Assembly: GCA_964489525.1 (NCBI GenBank)
Contig: CAZAYY010000045.1
Location: 1-13,621 of the forward strand
Length of the DNA: 13,621 nucleotides
Reading direction: 5' to 3'
Origin: CAZAYY01 sp964489525
GTDB taxonomy: Bacteria; Chloroflexota; Anaerolineae; Anaerolineales; JABWBV01
Every line of letters begins with the position of its first letter. The first letter of the stretch is position 1. The position numbers and the translations under genes were made by a program. This document shows positions 1-7,500 of the stretch, in pieces. Under the pieces are notes generated by a model that saw only the letters and a list, made by a program, of their open reading frames with translations, did no database searches and was not told the origin of the DNA.

Positions 1-5
1 ATCAC

Positions 6-1208
6 CTATTCAAGAATCTTCGTGATTACGCCAGCGCCAACCGTCAGGCCGCCTTCGCGAATCGCGAACTTTGAGCCCTGCTCCAACGCCACCGGTACGA
101 TCAGTTCGACCATCAGGTTGACATTGTCTCCAGGCATTACCATTTCCACGCCTTCTGGCAGCGTGATTTTTCCCGTTACATCCATCGTCCGGATGTAGAA
201 CTGCGGCCGGTACCCGTTGAAGAACGCTTTGTGGCGTCCGCCTTCGTCCTTGCGCAGCACGTACACTTCGCTCATTAAATTCGTGTGCGGCGTGATCGAT
301 CCCGGCTTGGCGACTACCATGCCCCGCTCCACATCTTCGCGCCCGATGCCGCGCAGCAGCAGGCCCAGGTTGTCGCCCGCTCGCCCTTCATCCAGCAGCT
401 TGTGGAACATTTCCACACCCGTTACCACCGAGCTCATGCTCTTCTCGCGCAAACCAATGATTTCCACCGGCTCGCCCACTTTCACGATGCCCCGATCCAC
501 ACGCCCCGTCACCACCGTGCCGCGGCCTTTGATCGAGAACACATCTTCCACCGGCATCATGAACGGCTTGTCCGTCTCGCGCACCGGCTCGGGAATGTAT
601 TCGTCCACCACCCGCATCAGTTCTTTGATCGGCGCATACTCCGGCGCATCCGGGTCTTTCGAGGCGCTTTCCAACGCATGCAGCGCACTGCCGCGCACAA
701 TCGGCGTCTCATCGCCCGGAAAACCATATTCCGTCAACAGCTCGCGCAGCTCCAGCTCCACCAGCTCCAACAGTTCCGGGTCGTCCATCTGGTCCACTTT
801 GTTCAAGAACACCACGATGCTCGGCACTTCCACCTGGCGGGCCAGCAGCACGTGTTCACGCGTCTGCGGCATTGGGCCGTCTGGCGCACTCACCACCAGA
901 ATCGCTCCGTCTACCTGCGCCGCACCCGTGATCATGTTCTTGATGTAGTCACGGTGCCCGGGCATGTCCACGTGGGCGTAGTGCCGGTTCTCGGTCTGGT
1001 ATTCCACATGGGCAATGTTGATCGTAATCCCGCGCTCGCGTTCTTCCGGCGCATTGTCAATCTGGTCATACGCCCGGTATTCGGCCATACCCCGGAATGC
1101 ACACCATTTGGTGATCGCTGCCGTCAGCGTCGTTTTGCCATGGTCTACGTGCCCCATGGTCCCTACGTTCAAGTGCGGTTTATTTCGACTGAATTTTTCC
1201 TTTGCCAT
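6..1208 (-). CDS. tuf: Translation elongation factor EF-Tu
   Basis: EF-Tu is the GTPase that delivers aminoacyl-tRNA to the ribosomal A site. The 400-residue length is normal for the family. The G motifs are all visible: GHVDHGKT at residues 19-26, RGIT at 59-62, DMPGH at 81-85, NKVD at 136-139 and GSAL at 173-176. The two C-terminal beta-barrel domains follow and the protein ends in a normal VGAGVITKILE. The ATG start is supported by GAGAGG about 6 bases upstream and by the conserved MAKEKFxRxKPH beginning. It is the last gene of the rpsL-rpsG-fusA-tuf run, 54 bases after fusA, with no convincing promoter in that gap, so co-transcription is likely. The C-terminal REGG motif is followed by Leu where E. 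coli has Arg385. The stop lies almost at the window edge, so any following gene is not visible. Confidence 0.98.
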   Translation of the reverse strand: MAKEKFSRNKPHLNVGTMGHVDHGKTTLTAAITKWCAFRGMAEYRAYDQIDNAPEERERGITINIAHVEYQTENRHYAHVDMPGHRDYIKNMITGAAQVDGAILVVSAPDGPMPQTREHVLLARQVEVPSIVVFLNKVDQMDDPELLELVELELRELLTEYGFPGDETPIVRGSALHALESASKDPDAPEYAPIKELMRVVDEYIPEPVRETDKPFMMPVEDVFSIKGRGTVVTGRVDRGIVKVGEPVEIIGLREKSMSSVVTGVEMFHKLLDEGRAGDNLGLLLRGIGREDVERGMVVAKPGSITPHTNLMSEVYVLRKDEGGRHKAFFNGYRPQFYIRTMDVTGKITLPEGVEMVMPGDNVNLMVELIVPVALEQGSKFAIREGGLTVGAGVITKILE

Positions 1209-1262
1209 TTTTATCCTCTCAAAAAAGAATACAATTGCTTCTTATGATTAACGAGTTTGCAC

Positions 1263-3338
1263 TCAACCGGCCTTGATGATGGCTTCGGCGACTTTCTCCG
1301 ATACTTTTTGATAGTGATCGAATTCCATCGTGAAAACGCCTCGGCCCTGGGTTGAAGAGCGCAGAACAGTGGCATAGCCGAACATTTCAGCCAGCGGAAC
1401 CATTGCCCGCACAGCCTGGGCGTTGCCTACGCGCGGCTCAATGCCACCGATCTCGCCGCGGCGAGAGTTGAGCTGGCCAATGGTGTCGCCCAGGTATTCT
1501 TCGGGGACCACCACTTCTACTTTCATCATCGGCTCCATCAGAACGGGCGAGCCCTTCTGCATGCCTTCTTTGAAGGCCATCGAAGCTGCCATCTTGAAAG
1601 CCATTTCGCTAGAGTCCACTTCGTGGAAAGAGCCATCGTAAACTGCGATGTGCATATCCACAACCGGGTAGCCTGCCAAAACGCCAGCTTCGGTAGATTC
1701 TTTAATGCCTTTTTCAATGGCGGGAATGTATTCTTTTGGAATTGCGCCGCCAACAATTTTGCTTTCGAACACAATGCCTGTGCCCGGTTCGCCGGGATTT
1801 ATTTGGAGGACCACATGGCCATATTGACCACGCCCGCCCGACTGCTTGGCATATTTGTGTTCGGCTTTTTCAACAGAACGAGTAATGGTCTCACGGTAGG
1901 CCACGCGCGGCCGCCCCACCCGGGCTTTCACGTTAAACTCGCGCAGCATGCGGTCTACCAGCACCTCAAGGTGCAGCTCGCCCATGCCGGAGATAATGGT
2001 TTGGGCGGTGGCTTCGTCAGATTTGACTTTGAAAGTGGGGTCTTCTTCGGCCAGTTTCTGCAGGGCGATGCCGAGCTTATCCTGGTCGGCTTTGGTATTG
2101 GGTTCAATGGCAACCGAGATGACCGGTTCGGGGAAGGAGATGGTTTCGAGAACAATCGGGTTCGAAGGATCGCACAGGGTGTGGCCGGTGAAGGTGTTCT
2201 TCAAACCCAACACAGCGCCGATATCTCCAGCACCAATTTCGGTCACATCTTCGCGGCGGTCGGCATACATGCGCAGCAGGCGGCCAATTCGCTCGCGGCG
2301 ATCATCGGTGGAGTTATACAGCATGGCGCCCTGGGTCACCTTGCCGGAATACACCCGGAAATAAGACAACCGGCCAACATAGGGGTCGGTAACAATCTTA
2401 AAGACCAGGGCGCTGACCGGGGCAGATTCGTCCGCCGGGCGAGTGAGGGCAACTTCACTGTTGCGGGGTTCGAAACCACGCACAGCCGGAATATCGAGGG
2501 GGGAAGGCAGGAAATCAATCACCGCATCCAAAACGGGCTGGATGCCGCGGTTGCGCAGCGCACTGCCGCAGTATACCGGGGAAGCCCGGTTGGTCAGCAC
2601 CGCTTTACGCAAAGCGACTTTCAATTCATCCAGGCTGATTTCTTCACCTTCGAGGAATTTGACTGCAACATCGTCATCCACCTCTGCAATCTGCTCTACC
2701 ATTTGTTCGCGGCGCAGCTGGGCTTCTTCGAGCATATTGGATGGAATGTCGGTGACCTCCACCTCAAGGCCAGCAGTGTCGCGCCAGTAGATGGCCTGCA
2801 TGTTGAGCAGGTCAATCACGCCGCCAAAATCGGCCTCTTCACCAATCGGCATCTGCACAGGTATGGGGTTTGCGCCCAAACGTTGGCGAATGCTCTCAAT
2901 GGTGCGGTCGTAGGAAGCACCGACGCGGTCCATTTTGTTGACAAAACAAATGCGCGGCACCTCATAGCGGTCAGCCTGGCGCCAAACAGTTTCACTTTGG
3001 GGTTCAACACCCTGAACGGCGTCAAAAACCACCACACCACCATCCAACACGCGCAGCGAGCGCTGCACTTCGGCGGTAAAGTCAATGTGGCCGGGGGTGT
3101 CAATCAGGTTGAACTTATAGCCCTTCCACTCTGTGGTAATGGCCGCTGAAACAATCGTGATTCCGCGTTCGCGTTCTTGCACCATCCAGTCGGTAACCGT
3201 TGTGCCTTCATCCACCGAGCCAATCCGGTAGGTTTTCCCGGTGTAGAACAAAACACGCTCGGTGGTGGTGGTTTTACCGGCGTCAATGTGGGCAATAATG
3301 CCAATATTACGATAGCGAGTCAGCGGTTGTGGGTCCAT
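1263..3338 (-). CDS. fusA: Translation elongation factor EF-G
   Basis: EF-G is the GTPase that drives tRNA-mRNA translocation and, with ribosome recycling factor, ribosome splitting. The 691 residues match the family. The GTPase domain shows AHIDAGKT at residues 16-23, ERERGITI around 55-62, DTPGH at 80-84 and NKMD at 134-137. Domains II to V follow in normal order, with recognisable GMGELHLEV and RGQYGHV segments. The ATG start gives the conserved beginning ahead of RNIGIIAHIDAGKT. The ribosome-binding site is modest (AGGT five bases upstream), which fits translation from a polycistronic mRNA. It lies 40 bases after rpsG and 54 bases before tuf, the classical str order. I see no second EF-G copy or truncation here. 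Confidence 0.98.
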   Translation of the reverse strand: MDPQPLTRYRNIGIIAHIDAGKTTTTERVLFYTGKTYRIGSVDEGTTVTDWMVQERERGITIVSAAITTEWKGYKFNLIDTPGHIDFTAEVQRSLRVLDGGVVVFDAVQGVEPQSETVWRQADRYEVPRICFVNKMDRVGASYDRTIESIRQRLGANPIPVQMPIGEEADFGGVIDLLNMQAIYWRDTAGLEVEVTDIPSNMLEEAQLRREQMVEQIAEVDDDVAVKFLEGEEISLDELKVALRKAVLTNRASPVYCGSALRNRGIQPVLDAVIDFLPSPLDIPAVRGFEPRNSEVALTRPADESAPVSALVFKIVTDPYVGRLSYFRVYSGKVTQGAMLYNSTDDRRERIGRLLRMYADRREDVTEIGAGDIGAVLGLKNTFTGHTLCDPSNPIVLETISFPEPVISVAIEPNTKADQDKLGIALQKLAEEDPTFKVKSDEATAQTIISGMGELHLEVLVDRMLREFNVKARVGRPRVAYRETITRSVEKAEHKYAKQSGGRGQYGHVVLQINPGEPGTGIVFESKIVGGAIPKEYIPAIEKGIKESTEAGVLAGYPVVDMHIAVYDGSFHEVDSSEMAFKMAASMAFKEGMQKGSPVLMEPMMKVEVVVPEEYLGDTIGQLNSRRGEIGGIEPRVGNAQAVRAMVPLAEMFGYATVLRSSTQGRGVFTMEFDHYQKVSEKVAEAIIKAG

Positions 3339-3378
3339 AAGATACCTGGGTAATTTAAAAATCTTTCCCGTTCAACCA

Positions 3379-3849
3379 CTACATGCGGTAATGCGAAAAA
3401 GCGCGGTTGGCTTCGGCCATTTTGTGGGTTTCTTCGCGTTTGCGCACAGCAGTACCCGTGTTGGAGGCCGCATCGAGCAGCTCGGAAGCCAGCTTCTGGG
3501 CAAAGGTCTTTCCAGAGCGGGAGCGAGCAGCCTGGATGATCCAGCGAGTGGCCAGGGCAAACTGGCGAAAAGCCGGGACTTCCATCGGAACCTGGTAGGT
3601 GGCGCCACCAACGCGCCGCGGCCGAACTTCCATTACCGGCTTAACGTTGTTCAGCGCCTGGTGAAACACTTCAATCTGCGGTTTGCCAGTTTTCTGGGCG
3701 GCGATATCCAAAGCATCGTATACCAGGGTGGTAGCAATGCTTTTCTTGCCGCTGCGCATGATGCGGTTAATGAAAGATTGGACCTCACGGCTGTTGTAGC
3801 GTGAATCCGGTATAATCTCGTGTTTTTCTGGGGCATTACGTCTAGTCAT
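3379..3849 (-). CDS. rpsG: 30S ribosomal protein S7 (uS7)
   Basis: uS7 nucleates assembly of the 30S head by binding the 3' major domain of 16S rRNA, and it contacts mRNA and tRNA near the E site. The 156-residue length is typical. Visible family signatures are FINRIMRSGKKS near residues 26-37, the NNVKPVMEVRPRRVGGATYQ region in the middle, and the basic C-terminus ending in KMAEANRAFSHYRM. The ATG start has GGAG six bases upstream. In E. coli, S7 represses translation of its own operon by binding the rpsL-rpsG spacer. The spacer here is 72 bases and contains a perfect 13-bp hairpin (3891-3919), so similar feedback is possible but not shown. Confidence 0.97.
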   Translation of the reverse strand: MTRRNAPEKHEIIPDSRYNSREVQSFINRIMRSGKKSIATTLVYDALDIAAQKTGKPQIEVFHQALNNVKPVMEVRPRRVGGATYQVPMEVPAFRQFALATRWIIQAARSRSGKTFAQKLASELLDAASNTGTAVRKREETHKMAEANRAFSHYRM

Positions 3850-3890
3850 TCTCGTTCTCCATATCCACTAGGTGTGTCCTGTTCGGACGA

Positions 3891-3919
3891 GAATAATCGC
3901 CGGAGACCGGCGATTATTC
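3891..3919 (-). promoter_or_regulatory. 13-bp hairpin between rpsL and rpsG
   Basis: Two perfect 13-base arms (3891-3903 and 3907-3919) are separated by a 3-base loop. On the transcribed strand the hairpin begins two bases after the rpsL stop codon. It is not followed by a T-run on the minus strand, so a classical intrinsic terminator is unlikely, and the downstream genes are essential. A role in mRNA stability, processing, partial attenuation or S7 feedback is inferred from position only. Confidence 0.75.
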
Positions 3920-3921
3920 GG

Positions 3922-4347
3922 TTATTTCTTCGTCTTGGCCCGCTTGGCACCGTATTTGGAACGGCCCTGCTTGCGGTTGTTCACCCCGGTTGTATCGAGG
4001 CTGCCACGTACAATATGGTAGCGGACGCCGGGCAGGTCTTTCACACGGCCGCCGCGCACGAGCACCACGGAGTGCTCCTGCAGGGAGTGGCCTTCGCCAG
4101 GGATGTACGCAGTCACCTCGATGCCATTCGAAAGGCGAACGCGGGCAATTTTCCGCAGGGCGGAATTGGGTTTTTTGGGCGTGGTGGTTTTGACCACGGT
4201 GCAAACCCCGCGTTTTTGTGGGGAGCCTTTGTCCAGGCGCAGACGACGCTGCTTCATTGAGTTCATGATGAATTGCAGCGCAGGTGCTTTGCTTTTCATC
4301 CGCTTCGACTCTCGACCTTTGCGAACAAGTTGGTTGATGGTTGGCAC
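3922..4347 (-). CDS. rpsL: 30S ribosomal protein S12 (uS12)
   Basis: uS12 sits at the decoding centre of the 30S subunit and affects translational accuracy; it is the classical streptomycin-resistance locus. I choose the GTG at 4345-4347, giving 141 residues that begin MPTINQLVRKGR. A strong GGAGG lies five bases upstream, and the family almost always starts with MPTI. The longer reading from TTG at 4359 would place its start codon inside the Shine-Dalgarno sequence. The two streptomycin-related loops, TTTPKKPNSALRK and EHSVVLVRGGRVKDLPGVRY, are intact, with lysines at both usual resistance positions, so no known resistance substitution is seen. Before SPQKRGVC there is a longer N-terminal segment than in E. 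coli; similar extra residues occur in Firmicutes S12. It is the first gene after the str promoter. Confidence 0.96.
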   Translation of the reverse strand: MPTINQLVRKGRESKRMKSKAPALQFIMNSMKQRRLRLDKGSPQKRGVCTVVKTTTPKKPNSALRKIARVRLSNGIEVTAYIPGEGHSLQEHSVVLVRGGRVKDLPGVRYHIVRGSLDTTGVNNRKQGRSKYGAKRAKTKK

Positions 4348-4352
4348 TTTAG

Positions 4353-4357
4353 CCTCC
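4353..4357 (-). promoter_or_regulatory. Shine-Dalgarno site of rpsL that fixes the GTG start
   Basis: GGAGG on the minus strand lies five bases upstream of the GTG at 4345-4347. It overlaps the alternative in-frame TTG, which is therefore rejected as the start codon. Confidence 0.85.
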
Positions 4358-4396
4358 AATAAATAAATCGTTTAATTCTATTTTTTTCGACATAGC

Positions 4397-4423
4397 GAGG
4401 CCATCTTTGCGTTCGATGGCCTC
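4397..4423 (-). promoter_or_regulatory. Inverted repeat in the str-operon leader
   Basis: Nine-base arms (4397-4405 and 4415-4423) pair perfectly around a 9-base loop. The repeat lies between the predicted str promoter and rpsL, so it would sit in the 5' untranslated leader, about 40 bases ahead of the rpsL ribosome-binding site. On the minus strand it is followed by GCTATGTCG and an A-run, not a T-run, so it does not look like an intrinsic terminator. A regulatory or stabilising leader element is an inference. Confidence 0.6.
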
Positions 4424-4490
4424 ACTTCATCGATGTTTGTATTCAATTCGCGGGCATAGTCCTACCCGCTGGTTAGGGTCACGGAGGATT

Positions 4491-4519
4491 ATTTTACACG
4501 CGCGAGCGCCAACCGTCAA
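4491..4519 (-). promoter_or_regulatory. Sigma70-type promoter of the rpsL-rpsG-fusA-tuf operon
   Basis: On the minus strand there is a -35 box TTGACG (4514-4519), a 17-base spacer and a -10 box TAAAAT (4491-4496), five of six consensus bases in each. Transcription would start near 4484, giving a leader of about 135 bases before the rpsL GTG. The promoter lies wholly in the 221-base gap after the rpoB stop, so the str genes can be transcribed independently of rpoB. Confidence 0.75.
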
Positions 4520-4568
4520 GAGAATTGGTGCCCTGTTTGCGAAAATTCCTTCGCGCAATTCCCAAAAA

Positions 4569-7500
4569 TTACTTTATCTCTCCCAAATCCATCAGGCCAG
4601 TCTGGATCTTCTGCGGACGGGCCCGTTCTTCTTCCTTGCCAAACTTCACCAGGCCGCTGTCCGTCACGGCTTCCACAGACAGGCCCAGGCTTTGCAGCTC
4701 TTTCACCAGCACGCGGAACGAAGCCGGGATGCCAGGCTCTTCAATCGGGTCGCCTTTAACAATCGCTTCGTAGGTTTTCACACGGCCCTGGACATCGTCC
4801 GATTTGACGGTGAGCATTTCCTGCAGGGTATAGGCTGCACCATAAGCCTCGAGCGCCCACACTTCCATTTCGCCGAAGCGCTGTCCGCCAAACTGGGCCT
4901 TACCACCCAGCGGCTGCTGGGTAACCAGGCTGTATGGGCCAGTGGAGCGGGCGTGGACTTTATCTTCCACCAGGTGGTGCAGTTTGAGCATGGACATCAC
5001 GCCCACGGTCACCGGCTGGTCGTAGGGCACGCCAGTTTTTCCATCGCGCAGCACCTGCTTGCCCAAAATCGGGTTGGGGGTGTTGGTCTGGAACATCACC
5101 TCGCTGGCAATTTGCATCAGTTCCGGAGTTTCCACACCCGAAACCGGCCGTCCTTTTTCGGCCAGCCAAATTTCCAGGCAGGCTTTAATCGTCCGTTCGT
5201 CCTGGTCGGGGCGGTCAAAGGGGGACAATTTATCGTTGTTGAAAGCCAGAATGCTTTCAGGGTCATAGCCTTTGTCTTTCAGCCACTCGGTCAGAACCGC
5301 GCGGCGGGCAAAGGTGCGGTCAGAAACCAGGTCATAAACATCGTAGCCGCGTTCGCCCAGCCATTCTTCCAGGTAAAGCTTGCGCACTTCGTCATCGTCC
5401 CGTAAACCGTTGGGGTCGTATTCGAAACCGCTCAGCCAATCCCAGGCGTTTTCTCCAATTTGCTGCCAGGCATATTCAATCATCCATGAGCGGGCCAGTT
5501 CGGCTTCAATTTCGCGCTCGGTGGCGCCATCAAACACCGGGGTAACCGCCCGGAAACCCAGCTGACGGGCAGCCCAGCCCAGGTGAACTTCCAATACCTG
5601 GCCAATGTTCATACGGCCTGGCACGCCCAGGGGGTTGAGGATGATGTCCACCGGGGTGCCATCATCCAGGAAGGGCATGTCTTCCACCGGAACCACGCGC
5701 GAGATCACACCTTTGTTGCCGTGGCGGCCAGCCATTTTATCGCCTGCGGTGGCTTTGCGGCGTTGGGCAACATACACCCGCACCATCGTATCCACGCCCG
5801 CCGAGAGGTCGCTGTTTTCTTCACGGGTGAAGACCTGCACATCAACCACTTTGCCGCGCTCCCCGTGCGGCATGCGCAGCGATGTATCTTTCACATCGCG
5901 CGATTTTTCGCCAAAGATGGCGCGCAGCAGGCGTTCTTCGGGGGTCAGTTCCTTCTCACCCTTAGGGGTAATTTTGCCCACCAGGATGTCGTTCGGGCCA
6001 ACCTCGGCGCCCACGCGAATGATGCCGCCTTCGTCAAGATCTTTAATCGCTTCTTCGCCCACGTTGGGGATGTCGCGAGTGATTTCTTCGGGGCCAAGGC
6101 GGGTGTCGCGGGCTTCAACTTCATATTTTTCGATGGGCACCGAGGTGAAGCGATCCTCCTGCACCAGGCGTTCGGAGATCAGGATGGCATCCTCGTAGTT
6201 GCCGCCTTCCCAGGAGAGGAACGCGACCACCACGTTCTGGCCGAGGGCCAGCTGCCCGCTCTCGGTCGAGGAGGAGTCGGCAACGATATCGCCCTTGTGC
6301 ACGACCTGGCCCTTGACCACCGCCGGGCGCGGGTCAATGCAGGTGCTCTGGGTCGAGCGGTGATATTTGCGCAGCGAATAGACATGCTCCAGGCCGGTTT
6401 GATGATCGCGAATCACAATCCGGTCACCCGTTACCGAGACCACTTCGCCATCCACATCCGACATGATGACCTGGCCGGAGTCCACCGCGGCATAGTATTC
6501 CATGCCGGTGGACACCAGGGGTACATCCGGGGTGATGAGCGGCACAGCCTGGGCCTGCATGTTCGAACCCATCAGGGCCCGGTTGGCGTCGTCGTGCTCC
6601 AGGAAGGGAATCAAGGCAGCGCTGATGCCCACCACCTGGTGGGGCGCCACATCCATATAATCAATGTTATCTGGCGAGGCAAACTGGAAGCCAGAGTGGT
6701 AGCGGGAAGAAACCCGGTTGCGGACAAATTCCCGGTGAATGGTAATCGGGGTGTTGGCCTGGCCGATGTAGAACTTGTCTTCGGCGTCAGCGGAAAGGAA
6801 TTCGATGTCTTCAGAGACATACGGCTTTACTTTAATTTGGTGGGTGCCCAGCTGGGCAATTTCGGCAGCCATGGCTTCGGTCACCCGGGCATCTGCAGCG
6901 GCAATCACTTCACCCGAATCGGGGTGGACGACATCATCCGCCAGAGAGCGGCCCACCAGGCGGGGGTCATCGGCTGGCAAAGAGCGCATCACCCGGCGGT
7001 AAGGGGTTTCAATAAACCCATATTCGTTCACCCGGGCAAAGGTAGCCAAACGGCCAATCAGACCAATGTTGGGGCCTTCGGGGGTTTCAATCGGGCAGAT
7101 GCGCCCGTAGTGCGAGTGGTGAACGTCGCGCACATCAAAGCCGGCGCGCTCGCGGCGCAGACCACCCGGACCCAACGCAGAAAGCGTGCGCTTGTGGCGC
7201 AGTTCGGCCAATGGGTTGGTCTGGTCCATGAATTGGGAAAGCTGGCTGGAACCAAAAAACTCACGCAGCGCAGCCACAACCGGGCGAATGTTGATGAGGG
7301 TAACCGGGGAGGTCTGGTCCTGGTCGCGGATGGACATGCGTTCTTTAATCACGCGCTCCATCCGGCGCAGGCCAATGCGCAGCTTGTTCTGCACCAGTTC
7401 GCCCACAGTTTTCACCCGGCGGTTGCCCAGGTGGTCAATATCATCGGCTTGCTCTGCGCCATTGTTGATCAGGATCATCCGGCGCAGCAGGTTGACAATG

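Noticed and set aside
1623..3149. A 508-codon open frame opposite fusA, and similar long frames opposite tuf and rpoB
   Set aside because: These are antisense shadows of strongly biased, highly conserved genes, and I see no ribosome-binding sites or domains to support them.
4348..4359. TTG at 4359 as the rpsL start
   Set aside because: It lies within the Shine-Dalgarno region, and the family starts at the MPTI that the GTG gives.
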